Below are positions 32,495-41,582 of a DNA stretch of 64,000 nt, one piece after another. The notes below the pieces were generated by a model, which worked only from the letters and a program-made list of their open reading frames with translations, did no database searches and was not told where the DNA came from. The stretch lies in the NCBI RefSeq assembly GCF_947166265.1, contig NZ_CAMVDO010000002.1:213568-277567 (forward strand), read 5' to 3'. The stretch is from an uncultured Fibrobacter sp. Lineage in GTDB: Bacteria; Fibrobacterota; Fibrobacteria; Fibrobacterales; Fibrobacteraceae. The translations under genes were made by a program, and so were the position numbers. Every line of letters starts with the position of its first letter. The stretch's first letter is position 1.

Positions 32495-34753
32495 CTATCT
32501 AAAACTGTACCTAATCTTTGTCGCGAAAGTGCGTCCCGGTTTAGATTCACCATATTTATCGTAAACGGTTTCGTCCATAAAGTTATCGACTTCAAAGTTC
32601 CAGGCGAGTTTATTATCCCACACGGAATATTCGACGCCTAAATCCTGCGTGAACGAAGCTTCAATTTTTCTGCTCTGGCGGGAGCTGACTTTCCAACCGT
32701 AATAGTATTCATCCGTGTAATTTGCGGCCCACCAGAACTTGACAAAATCGTTCTTGTTGAGTATATCGCCCATGTGGAATTCCGCCATATAATTCATAAA
32801 GAATCGGGGAATATTCGGGATAATCGCATCTTCGGAAATTCCCTGCTTGGCATTATAATCTATATTGCGCAAATCCTGGAAAGTCCAGTTCGTTCCGAGC
32901 AACACCCATTCATTCACATCAAGTTTCACGTCACCTTCGTAGCCCCAGCCGCGAATCGGATCCATATTAAAGTACGGCACCGACATCTGCGAAGTACCCA
33001 TATAATGAATGCGATTCTTGTAATAGGAATAAAAAACGTCTCCGTCAAATCGGAATCTTGCCACCAGCGGAATTTCTTGCAAATCAAGAGACAGGCCCAC
33101 GTTAAAATTGTCCGCTTCTTCGGGCTTGAGGCTTGTCGCGGCACTCACGCGCACGCCATCGCCAAAAAGTTCATCCGGGGTGGGCAAGCGCACCGCATGC
33201 TGGTAGGAACCCTTGATCGCAAGCGGCTTTACAATCCTAAACATCAAGCTTTCATCGTAGCTGAAATCCTTATAATCATTCGATTCTACAGAGGCCTGTT
33301 GTAACAGACTCGTGGACGTATTAGAAATTTCAGCATTCAAATAGTGGAACTTGACGCCTATCAAGTTCTGCAGCCTAGAATCAAAGAAATTATCTTCAAG
33401 CGAAAGGCCTGTCGTCACAGAAGCCGTCTTTCCCGGGAAACCCGCTGTATTGAAGCCCACCATTTCGGAACCCACATCATCTTCGGGATCTTCCTTATGG
33501 TACCGGAAAAGCGTATTCCAGTAAATAAACTGATTCTTGAAGAACTGATAATCCAGATTCAGCAAATTGTTAAAGTCATACGCCAGCACCGTCCTCAGTT
33601 TCGGAAGTCCCATCGAAGATAGCTCCCCCACGTTCTTCTTGGCAGTATCGCAGCTAAACCAGTTGCGGCAATGGACGCGGCTAGTATCAATCACCTTATT
33701 TTCGCTATACCCAAACGAAAAATGGTTCCCAAAATTCAGATCCTTCACAAAAATATTTTTCTTGTCTAATCCAAATGTCGCACCGATATTGTGTCCCTCG
33801 GATTTCGCATCGGCAATGCGGCTTGCGTCGCCCTGTATTTCCTTGTCAAATGCACCATAACTTGCGCCCAGTGAAACCTGATCAAACCATACATTCATCA
33901 AGTTCGCAAAAGCCTGCACATTGTAAGAGGTGTAATGGTCATGATCGCGAACGACGCTCGTGTCCTTACCCGAAGCCCCCTTCATGTAAGGCGAAGTAAA
34001 TTTATAATCGTTGTCGGAATGGTTAAAATACCCCGATACGCCCACCTCGAGATCTGCACCGCCAACAATGCTATCAATCAAGTGACTTGCAGAAACAGAA
34101 GCCTTGTGCGTATTGAAACTCGAAAGGCTGTAGGACGCATCTACCGAATTGACCGAACGTTTCTTGGTAATGATATTGATGGCACCACCCGCACCATCCG
34201 TCGCGAAACGCGCCGGAACATAGCCCTTGTAGACTTCGATATCGGCAATCTGGTCGATGGGAATGTCGTCTAGACCCAAGTTACCCTGAGTCTCGACAGG
34301 AACACCGTTCACCAGCACCTTGATATTCTTGCCTTCCATGCCGCGAATATTGATTTTGCCTTCGCTGCCCATACCGCCCGACTTACGCACTTTCACGCCC
34401 GAGGCCGAATTTATTGCCTTCGAAACAGTCTTGCTGGTATTCTGCATTTCAGCGGCATCAATCGTCGCAACCGATTCCGCCTTTTTGGCCTGTTTCGCCT
34501 GTTCCGCCTCTATTTCAGATTCCACCGAGAGTTCATCCAACTGCGTAACCCCCGACGCACTTGGAGCAGAAGCATCCGATTGAACGGCCATACCATTCGC
34601 GTCATCATTTGTCGCAGTATTTTCTGGAGACGTTTCTTCCAGAAAATCATCTATCGAGGTAATTTCATCTTCTTGGGCGTGGGCAGAAACAGCACCAACC
34701 GTAGCAAAAATAAAGGCAAGAGTCGCTGCCTTGTAAAAAAGCATCTTTTTCAT
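32495..34753 (-). CDS. TonB-dependent receptor (island 1)
   Basis: A 752-residue outer-membrane receptor, probably for a siderophore-type ligand. Signal peptide about 1-27, a Ser/Asp/Glu-rich extension, a TonB-box-like LDELSVES near 80, a plug domain about 95-215 (RKSGGMGSEGKINIRGMEG, then GVPVE), and a 22-strand barrel ending in KIRYSFR. I start it at the ATG at 34753; the open frame reaches a TTG six codons earlier. A TTTGGAGTAGA box ends 34 bases before the start, almost the same distance as in the paralogous receptor at 58408. It follows the XusB-like lipoprotein gene, with its own promoter in between. Confidence 0.88.
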   Translation of the reverse strand: MKKMLFYKAATLAFIFATVGAVSAHAQEDEITSIDDFLEETSPENTATNDDANGMAVQSDASAPSASGVTQLDELSVESEIEAEQAKQAKKAESVATIDAAEMQNTSKTVSKAINSASGVKVRKSGGMGSEGKINIRGMEGKNIKVLVNGVPVETQGNLGLDDIPIDQIADIEVYKGYVPARFATDGAGGAINIITKKRSVNSVDASYSLSSFNTHKASVSASHLIDSIVGGADLEVGVSGYFNHSDNDYKFTSPYMKGASGKDTSVVRDHDHYTSYNVQAFANLMNVWFDQVSLGASYGAFDKEIQGDASRIADAKSEGHNIGATFGLDKKNIFVKDLNFGNHFSFGYSENKVIDTSRVHCRNWFSCDTAKKNVGELSSMGLPKLRTVLAYDFNNLLNLDYQFFKNQFIYWNTLFRYHKEDPEDDVGSEMVGFNTAGFPGKTASVTTGLSLEDNFFDSRLQNLIGVKFHYLNAEISNTSTSLLQQASVESNDYKDFSYDESLMFRIVKPLAIKGSYQHAVRLPTPDELFGDGVRVSAATSLKPEEADNFNVGLSLDLQEIPLVARFRFDGDVFYSYYKNRIHYMGTSQMSVPYFNMDPIRGWGYEGDVKLDVNEWVLLGTNWTFQDLRNIDYNAKQGISEDAIIPNIPRFFMNYMAEFHMGDILNKNDFVKFWWAANYTDEYYYGWKVSSRQSRKIEASFTQDLGVEYSVWDNKLAWNFEVDNFMDETVYDKYGESKPGRTFATKIRYSFR

Positions 34754-34786
34754 CGCAGCGCAATTGAGCAAATTTTAGCACAAAAT

Positions 34787-34797
34787 TCTACTCCAAA
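34787..34797 (-). promoter_or_regulatory. TTTGGAGTAGA box 1 (receptor 1)
   Basis: The box reads toward the receptor gene and TAAAAT follows nine bases later as a possible -10. That puts the box over the -35 position, as for class II activators. Confidence 0.6.
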
Positions 34798-34825
34798 TAG
34801 TCTACTAAAAACCCAAATAGTTAAA

Positions 34826-34860
34826 AATCCGCTCCCGCATTGAGCAGGAACGGAGATTGT
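34826..34860 (-). terminator. Terminator after XusB-like lipoprotein 1
   Basis: Minus-strand imperfect stem TCTCCGTTCCTGC / GCGGGAGCGGA followed by TTTTTAAC. Confidence 0.65.
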
Positions 34861-34899
34861 GTTTATGAGGATAATGAGGTTTTATGGAGAAATGTTTGC

Positions 34900-36102
34900 T
34901 TACTTGAGCGGAACAATCCACATCGGGATCTGCTTGACATCGGCAATCTTTTCAGCCTTTTCAGACTTTGGATCATAGCGGAAGTAAGCGTTACCGTCTT
35001 CTTCGGTAGAGACTGCGAAAATCACGGTGCCATCTTCATCGAGGTACTTGCCGTAGCTAGCCCAGCTGGAAGAATAATTGATGGGAAGAGCCTTCATTTT
35101 CTTCTTGGCGAGGTCGATTTCCACCGGCTTGCAGGTGTTGTTGTGGTAGCTGTCCATATCGGTCCAAACCTGCTGCAGGTCCACCATCACGTTCAAGAAC
35201 GCGTACACCTTGGTGCCGTTTGCGTAGGTGGCAGGGCTCAGATACTTGAAGTTACCCTTCTTGGTGACACCTTCGATAGCGACTTGCTTGGTCACGAGCC
35301 ATGCATAGTCCTTATCGAACTTGGTTTCGCCCACCTTGATGCGGAGGAAACCGTCAACCTGGCCGGGAGCGTAGCCCCAAGAGGCGTTACTATAGCAGTA
35401 AATGTAACCGTCAGCAACGATGAACGCCTGGTTCTGCGAGTCGTCAAGCGAGCCCACGGCGGCAACGCGGTCATCTTCGGCGACGGCAATCACCTTATCC
35501 TTCTTGATATCGATAATAGCGACCTGAGCGGTGTTGCCGGTAGCGTAATCGCTTATGTTCTGCAACAGGCCCACATAGAGGCGACCATTTTCAATCACGC
35601 CCGTGCCAGGGCTTACAGCAAGAGCATCCTTATTCTTATACTTGGAAAGGTCGATTGCACCTGTACGCTTCATGGTTTTCGGGTTGATAATGAGGAGCGA
35701 ATCAAGCATGCCGCCCAAGTAGGCCTTTTCTTCGTTCACAAAGTAAATGTGGTTCACCCAGACACCCGGAATCGAGAGTTCCGCAGTTTTCTTGCCAATT
35801 TTATTGTTTGCATCGAGGCTATAGCGCGTAATGGAGCCAGCGTCAAGGTCGGCGATAAACAGGGAACCGTCGTAATAGACGACGCCCGCACGGGTGCCGA
35901 CTTCGATAAAATCCGTACCGATTTCATCCGTATGGTCCAGCGACATCGTGCCGATGAACATCGTTTCGCCGGTAGAGATGGATGTCGCAAAGTCGCGCTT
36001 GTATTCGCCATCGTCTCCGCTAGCCGAAGAGGAAGAATCGTTACCGCAAGCAGCGAGCATGCCAAGCGAAACAGCAAGAGCCGCCAAGAATCTTTTTTTC
36101 AT
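34900..36102 (-). CDS. XusB/DUF4374-like beta-propeller lipoprotein 1
   Basis: A 400-residue lipoprotein (lipobox LAAC at residues 16-19, then GNDSSSS). The rest is made of repeated four-stranded blades typical of propellers (GVVYYDGSLFIADLD, then GVIENGRLYVGLLQ). In Bacteroides the DUF4374 lipoprotein XusB binds ferric siderophores at the surface and hands them to the receptor XusA. Here the same pairing occurs twice (this gene with receptor 1; 54916-56172 with receptor 2), and the two lipoproteins are paralogous (shared YSNAS and FDKD motifs). Family assignment is by pattern, so it could be a related propeller. A TTTGGAGTAGA box lies 78 bases upstream. Confidence 0.75.
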   Translation of the reverse strand: MKKRFLAALAVSLGMLAACGNDSSSSASGDDGEYKRDFATSISTGETMFIGTMSLDHTDEIGTDFIEVGTRAGVVYYDGSLFIADLDAGSITRYSLDANNKIGKKTAELSIPGVWVNHIYFVNEEKAYLGGMLDSLLIINPKTMKRTGAIDLSKYKNKDALAVSPGTGVIENGRLYVGLLQNISDYATGNTAQVAIIDIKKDKVIAVAEDDRVAAVGSLDDSQNQAFIVADGYIYCYSNASWGYAPGQVDGFLRIKVGETKFDKDYAWLVTKQVAIEGVTKKGNFKYLSPATYANGTKVYAFLNVMVDLQQVWTDMDSYHNNTCKPVEIDLAKKKMKALPINYSSSWASYGKYLDEDGTVIFAVSTEEDGNAYFRYDPKSEKAEKIADVKQIPMWIVPLK

Positions 36103-36180
36103 AAATACTCCTTGAAAAAGTCGCGGAAAAACCGCAGTTGTTAATTTTGCGGTGCATTTTAGAAATGTCTTCGCGGGAAT

Positions 36181-36191
36181 TCTACTCCAAA
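36181..36191 (-). promoter_or_regulatory. TTTGGAGTAGA box 2 (lipoprotein 1)
   Basis: Oriented toward the lipoprotein gene. A perfect palindrome TCGGAAAAATCCGA follows immediately upstream (36197-36210). Confidence 0.55.
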
Positions 36192-36303
36192 TGGTATCGG
36201 AAAAATCCGATTAGATTTCCTTATATAATCCCATTCAGTCATTTTCAAGCCCATTTAGACAGAATTGTATCCAAAAAAAGAGAGTATCGAAACAAAATTA
36301 GCC

Positions 36304-36358
36304 TTGACGAAGTTTTGTTTACTAATTAGATTTGGCTTACTTTTTAAGACTAGACTAA
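36304..36358 (+). promoter_or_regulatory. Promoter and degenerate DtxR-like sites of the araC-type gene
   Basis: TTGACG (36304), a 17-base spacer and TAGATT (36327). Around the -10 lies TTAGATTTGGCTTA, one base off TTAG-N6-CTAA, and at 36344-36358 TTAAGACTAGACTAA. The stretch ACAAAATTAGCCTTGAC before the spacer is identical to that of the DUF3793 promoter at 40891. Confidence 0.55.
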
Positions 36359-36391
36359 CAAAGCCGGTTTAAAGAGATTTATGAGGAAAAC

Positions 36392-37228
36392 ATGCTGAAC
36401 ATTAACGGAATTGAATGGCTGCACAAAATCGGGTGCTACCATACAACGCTCGAAAGGGAACCCATCTTGGTTCTTGAATTTTGCCGAAAGGGGCAAATCA
36501 GCTGGGCAGGCGGGGCACTCCCTTGCAACCAGTTGAAGACAGGAGAAATGCTGGTTTACGACGCATGGACATCGGGGGCACTAACGCGCTCCGCCGATTA
36601 CTGCGGCGACCGAATCCTCTTCTACGAAGAATCGACAAGGTATATCCGCGAACATTTTGCAGGGTTCCTGATAGACATCAATATGCTTGCCCAGAAAATG
36701 TGCCGCCCGGGGCGTCCGTTTATCGTCCATACCAAAGAAGAGGTGGCAAACGCCTTCGAAAAGATCGACAACAAGTCAAAAAACACGCAGGCGGAATACG
36801 GCAGGCTTGCCATTTTGGAGCTTCTGCTCACCCTGAAAAATCTCGACACCCAACGCGAATTCGCCTGTCGCGAATGCAATTTATCTTCGCTCCAGATAGA
36901 AAAAATTTACGGCATCCGTTCGTTTATCTGCGAAAACATGGATAGCCATTACACCATCGAAGAACTCGCCGATAAATTCGACATGCCGCCTACTGCAATG
37001 AAGCTTTGCTTCAAGAACGTGTTCGGATTGCCCGTATTCACCTATGCACGCCGCGAGCGCATGAAGGTCGCCGCCAAGGAACTGCGAGACAGCAACCATG
37101 GGATTCTGGAAATCGCAGGCTCCGTGGGTTACAATAACGGGAGCAAGTTCGCGCACGCCTTCCAGGATGTGATGGGCATGACCCCGAAGGAATACAGGAA
37201 AAAGTACAGACTCACGAATGTAGCATAA
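36392..37228 (+). CDS. AraC family transcriptional regulator
   Basis: A 278-residue regulator. The C-terminal AraC DNA-binding domain (about 175-275) contains two helix-turn-helix units (YTIEELADKFDMPPTAMKL, and ILEIAGSVGYNNGSKFAHAF) and the end signature GMTPKEYRKKY. The N-terminal domain is of the PchR/YbtA/AlcR kind by context; those activators sense a ferric siderophore and turn on receptor and ABC importer genes. It sits between the divergent lipoprotein/receptor unit and the YbtP/Q-like ABC pair. It is the best candidate to bind the TTTGGAGTAGA boxes. The start is behind GAGGAAAAC. Confidence 0.88.
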   Translation: MLNINGIEWLHKIGCYHTTLEREPILVLEFCRKGQISWAGGALPCNQLKTGEMLVYDAWTSGALTRSADYCGDRILFYEESTRYIREHFAGFLIDINMLAQKMCRPGRPFIVHTKEEVANAFEKIDNKSKNTQAEYGRLAILELLLTLKNLDTQREFACRECNLSSLQIEKIYGIRSFICENMDSHYTIEELADKFDMPPTAMKLCFKNVFGLPVFTYARRERMKVAAKELRDSNHGILEIAGSVGYNNGSKFAHAFQDVMGMTPKEYRKKYRLTNVA

Positions 37229-37231
37229 TAG

Positions 37232-37378
37232 GTATGAGCAATGAGGTCGTGCTTCGCACTCTGAGGTTGCCTTGCAAAGCAAGGCTTTGAGTAAAGTAAA
37301 ACACCTTCGGTGCATTTATAAAACCTCATACCTCAAAGGGAGCATTAGCGACCGAGCTCACACCTCACAACCTCTAGA
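37232..37378. repeat. Heptamer-hairpin repeats between araC and ABC pair 1
   Basis: GGTATGAGCAATGAGGTC, then hairpin GTGCTTCGCAC, TCTGAGGTTGC, CTTGCAAAGCAAG hairpin, CACCTTCGGTG, then CTCATACCTCAAA and CTCACACCTCACAACCTC. It is related to 23092-23210. Confidence 0.7.
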
Positions 37379-37384
37379 ACAATT

Positions 37385-39166
37385 ATGAAAAAAACATTCT
37401 CTAAACTCTACGCATACATGGGATCGCGAAAACCGCTGTTCCCGCTAGCTTTAATTCTTTCGGCATTGAGCGCCATCGCGGGGCTCGTGCCTTTTTTACT
37501 GATGTGGCTAATTGTCCGCGAGATCCTTATGGGTGGCGACATGACGAACATCAAGATTTTCGACTACTCCATCGGAGCGGTTTTGGCATCCGTCGCAAGC
37601 GTTCTGCTCTACTTCGCGGCACTCGCCTGTTCGCATCTGGTGGCCTTCAGGCTCGAAGGCGACTTACGACGATTCGCCATGAAAAAATTGATGAGCGCTC
37701 CGCTTGGATTCTTCGATAAGAACCCGACCGGCAAGCTCCGCAAGATTATCGACGACAACGCAGCCATCACCCACACCTTTATCGCGCACCAGATGCCCGA
37801 TATTTCAAGCACCATCTTGATTCCGATCGTGGCGCTCGTGATGATGTTCGTTTTTGATTGGCGTCTCGGCCTTGCCTCACTCATTCCGATTGTCTATGCC
37901 ATGTTCATTCTCGGAACATTGGGCCGCAAGGGGACCAAGTTCATGGAACGCTACATGCAGTCGCTCGAAGAAATGAACTCCGAAGCGGTTGAATACGTGC
38001 GCGGCATCCCCGTGGTCAAGGTTTTCCAGCAGACCATTTATTCGTTCAAGAATTTCTACAAGACCATCGAAACTTATCACCAAATGGTGACCGCCTATTC
38101 CAACAACTGGAAAGTTCCCTACTGCATCTACACCACGCTCGTAAACGGCTTCGTCCTGTTCCTTGTCCCGACGGCAATTCTAATTATCGGACGTGGCGAC
38201 GACGTGAAACTCACCATCGTGAACATGATGATTTACGTGTTGGTGACTCCGCTCTTTTCGCAGTGCGTGATGCGCAGTATGTACTTGAGCAACGCCACGA
38301 ACCAGGCCGGAATCGCGGTGGACCGCATCAACGACATTGCCCGCACCAAGGATCTGGAAGTCTGCGAAAATCCCGTCCCTATGGAGCATTTCAATGTTGA
38401 ATTCTGGAATGTAAACTTCACCTACCCCGATACCGACAAACAGGTATTGAGCGACATTTCGCTCTCGGTGCCGGCGGGCCACACGGTAGCACTTGTCGGG
38501 CCTTCGGGCGGCGGCAAGAGTACGATTGCAAAGCTTTTGCCGAGATTCTTCGATGTCGACAGCGGCGAAATCACGATCGGCGGAGTTTCTGTAAAGAAGA
38601 TCGATCCGAAGGAACTGATGAAGAATGTTTCTTTCGTATTCCAGAACACGCGACTTTTCAAGATGAGCATTTTGGACAACGTTCGCTACGGCACCCCCGA
38701 CGCCACCCTGGAACAAGTAAATAAGGCTCTCGATCTTGCCCAGTGCCGCGAAATCATCAACAAGCTGCCGGACGGAATCAATACCGTTATCGGAAGCAAG
38801 GGCACCTACCTTTCGGGCGGCGAACAGCAGCGCGTCGTGCTTGCACGCGCCATCTTGAAGAACGCACCGATTGTAGTTCTCGACGAAGCGACCGCCTTTG
38901 CCGACCCTGAAAACGAACGTTTGATTCAGGAAGCATTGCACAAACTGGCCGAAGGCAAGACCGTGCTCATGATTGCCCACAGGCTTACGAGCGTCGTAGA
39001 CGCCGACCAAATCATTGTCGTCGAAGAAGGCGAAATCGCCGAACGAGGTACACACGCGGAATTGCTTGAAAAGAACGGTATTTACGCCAAGATGTGGGCA
39101 GAATACCAGCAGTCCGTCACATGGACCCTTGACAACGCCAAAAATGAAGGAGTCGAAAATGTATAA
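37385..39166 (+). CDS. ABC transporter, YbtP/IrtA-like half-transporter 1A
   Basis: A 593-residue fused permease-ATPase: six helices in about 1-310, Walker A GPSGGGKST near 373, signature YLSGGEQQR near 477 and Walker B VVLDEATAFAD near 497. The exporter fold with a DEATAFADPENE ending is typical of the YbtP/YbtQ and IrtA/IrtB pairs, which import ferric siderophores despite the exporter fold. Its stop overlaps the start of the next half-transporter by eight bases, so the two form a heterodimer. Co-location with the AraC regulator and a TonB receptor supports import. Confidence 0.85.
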   Translation: MKKTFSKLYAYMGSRKPLFPLALILSALSAIAGLVPFLLMWLIVREILMGGDMTNIKIFDYSIGAVLASVASVLLYFAALACSHLVAFRLEGDLRRFAMKKLMSAPLGFFDKNPTGKLRKIIDDNAAITHTFIAHQMPDISSTILIPIVALVMMFVFDWRLGLASLIPIVYAMFILGTLGRKGTKFMERYMQSLEEMNSEAVEYVRGIPVVKVFQQTIYSFKNFYKTIETYHQMVTAYSNNWKVPYCIYTTLVNGFVLFLVPTAILIIGRGDDVKLTIVNMMIYVLVTPLFSQCVMRSMYLSNATNQAGIAVDRINDIARTKDLEVCENPVPMEHFNVEFWNVNFTYPDTDKQVLSDISLSVPAGHTVALVGPSGGGKSTIAKLLPRFFDVDSGEITIGGVSVKKIDPKELMKNVSFVFQNTRLFKMSILDNVRYGTPDATLEQVNKALDLAQCREIINKLPDGINTVIGSKGTYLSGGEQQRVVLARAILKNAPIVVLDEATAFADPENERLIQEALHKLAEGKTVLMIAHRLTSVVDADQIIVVEEGEIAERGTHAELLEKNGIYAKMWAEYQQSVTWTLDNAKNEGVENV

Positions 39167-40889
39167 ATGGGTTCAGAAACAATTCGCACTCACCGAAGAA
39201 GGTTCGCGAACGTTTGTTCGCGGCGTCGTGTGGACTTTTTTGCACTTTGTATCGCTTATGTTCCCGATGATGCTGATGTTCTATTTCTTGATGGAACACC
39301 TGGGCATCGGCGAATTCGCTGGCAAGACTCCGCACGGAATCTTGTTCTACGCCGGATTTTCGCTGTTGATTCTTGTGGTGATGCTCGTGATTTACGGTTT
39401 CTCGTACAGCGCCACCTACGATAGTGTGTACGACGAAAGTATGCGCCGCCGCGTTTCGATTGCAGAAAGACTCCGTAAGTTGCCGCTCTCTTTCTTTGGC
39501 AAGAAGAACCTTTCAGACTTGACGTCGACCATCATGGACGACTGTAACGCGCTCGAAATGATTTTCTCGCACGCCGTACCGGAACTTTTCGCCGCTATCG
39601 GAAGCGTCACCGTTATCGGAATTATGCTGTTCTGCTACAACTGGAAAATGTCTATCGCACTTTTCTGGGTGGTGCCTGCAGCCGCACTTTTGATTGCTCT
39701 TTCCAAGAAAATTCAGGATCACTGGTTCGAGGGATCTTACAATGCGCGCCGAATCATTATGGAAGATATCCAGGAAGGGCTCGAAAACGTGCAGGAAATC
39801 CGTTCCTACTCGGGCGAAGCCGCCTACCTCGACCATTTTGACAAGGACTGCATCATGTACGAAAAAACGCAGATAGATTCCGATGTCAAGGTCGGCATGT
39901 TCCTAAATTCGGCGCAGGGCATTCTCAAGATGGGACTTGCCACGGTGCTGATTACGGGCGCAAGGCTCTGGACCAAGGGTGAAATCGACGTGTTCACCTA
40001 TCTGGTGTTCATCGTGTGCGCGGCGACCATCTATAATCCGGTTTTCCTCGTATTCAACAACCTCGCCGAACTGATCTTCGTGAACGTACGTCTGCGCCGT
40101 TTCCGCGAAATGGATCAGATGCCCATACAGCACGGCAACACGGAATTCACGCCAGCCAATTATGACATCGAATTCAAGGATGTTGACTTTAATTACAACG
40201 AAAACAAGCAAGTCCTGAAAAAGGTTTCATTTACGGCAAAACAGGGCGAAATCACCGCACTTGTGGGCCCAAGCGGCAGCGGAAAGACGACTGCAGCAAA
40301 GCTCGCCGCACGCTTCTGGGACATTCAAGGCGGTACGGTAAAGCTCGGTGGCCAGGATATCAGCAAGATTGACCCCGAAACGCTCCTCAAGAACTTCTCT
40401 ATCGTCTTCCAGGACGTGGTACTGTTCAATACAAGCATCAAGGACAACATTCGTATCGGCAAGCGCGGGGCAACCGACGAAGAAATTCTGAAAGTCGCAA
40501 AACTCGCCGGCTGCGACGATTTTGTGCAGAAAATGCCGCAGGGATACGATACCGTTATCGGCGAAAATGGCGACACGCTCTCGGGTGGTGAACGCCAGCG
40601 CATCTCCATTGCACGCGCCCTGTTGAAAGACGCACCGATTATCCTGCTTGACGAAGCAACCGCAAGCCTCGACGTGGAAAACGAATCTAAGATCCAGCGC
40701 GGCATTTCGCAGCTGGTGAAGGGCAAGACTGTCATCATCATCGCACACCGCATGCGAACCATCGCCAACGCTGACAAGGTCGTGGTGCTGCAGGATGGCC
40801 ACATTGCAGAAACAGGCTCACCCGCCGAGCTCAAGGCGAAAGGCGGCTTGTTCTGCAAAATGCTTGAATTACAAATGAAGAAAAATTAA
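39159..40889 (+). CDS. ABC transporter, YbtQ/IrtB-like half-transporter 1B
   Basis: The 576-residue partner of the preceding gene. I start it at the ATG at 39159 (MYKWVQKQF) behind AAGGAG; the frame is open 48 codons further upstream inside the previous gene, but that part is not conserved-looking. Six helices fill about 20-305; Walker A GPSGSGKTT near 368, signature LSGGERQR near 473 and Walker B ILLDEATASLD near 493. It completes the heterodimer. Transcription ends at the hairpin at 40899-40926. Confidence 0.88.
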   Translation: MYKWVQKQFALTEEGSRTFVRGVVWTFLHFVSLMFPMMLMFYFLMEHLGIGEFAGKTPHGILFYAGFSLLILVVMLVIYGFSYSATYDSVYDESMRRRVSIAERLRKLPLSFFGKKNLSDLTSTIMDDCNALEMIFSHAVPELFAAIGSVTVIGIMLFCYNWKMSIALFWVVPAAALLIALSKKIQDHWFEGSYNARRIIMEDIQEGLENVQEIRSYSGEAAYLDHFDKDCIMYEKTQIDSDVKVGMFLNSAQGILKMGLATVLITGARLWTKGEIDVFTYLVFIVCAATIYNPVFLVFNNLAELIFVNVRLRRFREMDQMPIQHGNTEFTPANYDIEFKDVDFNYNENKQVLKKVSFTAKQGEITALVGPSGSGKTTAAKLAARFWDIQGGTVKLGGQDISKIDPETLLKNFSIVFQDVVLFNTSIKDNIRIGKRGATDEEILKVAKLAGCDDFVQKMPQGYDTVIGENGDTLSGGERQRISIARALLKDAPIILLDEATASLDVENESKIQRGISQLVKGKTVIIIAHRMRTIANADKVVVLQDGHIAETGSPAELKAKGGLFCKMLELQMKKN

Positions 40890-40898
40890 TACAAAATT

Positions 40899-40926
40899 AG
40901 CCTTGACAAACTTCAAGGCTTTTTTG
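40899..40926 (+). terminator. Terminator of ABC pair 1, overlapping the next -35
   Basis: Stem AGCCTTGA / TCAAGGCT followed by six T. The 5' arm contains the TTGACA used as -35 for the next gene. Confidence 0.75.
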
Positions 40927-40949
40927 TATATTTGTTAGAGAAATCTAAC
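40903..40949 (+). promoter_or_regulatory. Promoter and DtxR-like operator of the DUF3793-flavodoxin unit
   Basis: TTGACA (40903-40908), an 18-base spacer and TATATT (40927-40932). One base further on comes GTTAGAGAAATCTAAC (40934-40949), a perfect palindrome with the TTAG-N6-CTAA core at the expected start of transcription. Iron-dependent repression is predicted. Confidence 0.65.
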
Positions 40950-40979
40950 TTTACAATTTCTTTGTAATTCGCAAGAAAA

Positions 40980-41582
40980 ATGAACCGTCTTTTAGATCAC
41001 CGTCTCGTTCGCCAATGCGCACCAACACTCGCCGGGCTTAAGGTTGGAAGCTTGTTCTGCCTAGAATTTTCAGCCAGCGAAATGCTCTGCAAACAGCTCG
41101 CCTACTGGAACAAGGAACTCAACCCTCGCGGCGTGTGTGTGCGCGTTATTGCAGAACGCTGCGGACGCAGTTTTATCTACGTCTATCGCGAAGAAGCCTT
41201 GCAAAAGCTCATTGCCAAGCCGGAGATTCGTCACTTTCTGGCAGCCTACGGTTACGCAGATTTTAGCACAGATAGCGCACTCGCCTATATGACCGGACGA
41301 ATCCGTAAATGTCACTGCTTTCCGCACGAAGTCGGTCTTTTCTTGGGTTACCCCCTTGAAGACGTGAAAGGGTTCATTATCAACAGCGGCAGAAACAGCA
41401 AATATACGGGCTACTGGAAGGTTTACGGCGATGTCAGCGAATGCGAAAAACGATTCGCCTGCTTTCGCAAATGCTTCAACGTGTTCAACAAACTATTTGA
41501 AAAAGGCTACTCGCTGCCGATGCTCGCCGTAGCAAGCGCAAAGGACCGCGGCATCTGTCATCCTGAGCGAAGCGCAGCGTAG
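40980..41582 (+). CDS. DUF3793 family protein
   Basis: A 200-residue cytoplasmic protein with the DUF3793 signatures CAPTLAGLKVGSLF at the N-terminus and FPHEVGLFLGYPLEDVKGFI and YTGYWKVYGD in the middle. The family is of unknown function and is usually found beside flavodoxin genes, as here (41 bases upstream of one). The last residues (GICHPERSAA) are encoded by the GTCATCCTGAGCGAAGC interspersed repeat, which seems to have replaced the original end. The iron-type operator in its promoter suggests a role under iron starvation. Confidence 0.85.
   Translation: MNRLLDHRLVRQCAPTLAGLKVGSLFCLEFSASEMLCKQLAYWNKELNPRGVCVRVIAERCGRSFIYVYREEALQKLIAKPEIRHFLAAYGYADFSTDSALAYMTGRIRKCHCFPHEVGLFLGYPLEDVKGFIINSGRNSKYTGYWKVYGDVSECEKRFACFRKCFNVFNKLFEKGYSLPMLAVASAKDRGICHPERSAA

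Noticed and set aside
32488..32502. TTAG-N7-CTAA palindrome at the 3' end of receptor 1
   Set aside because: The spacer is seven rather than six, and the site overlaps the stop codon instead of a promoter; probably chance.
34840..36144. Plus-strand open frame of 434 codons
   Set aside because: Antisense to lipoprotein 1.
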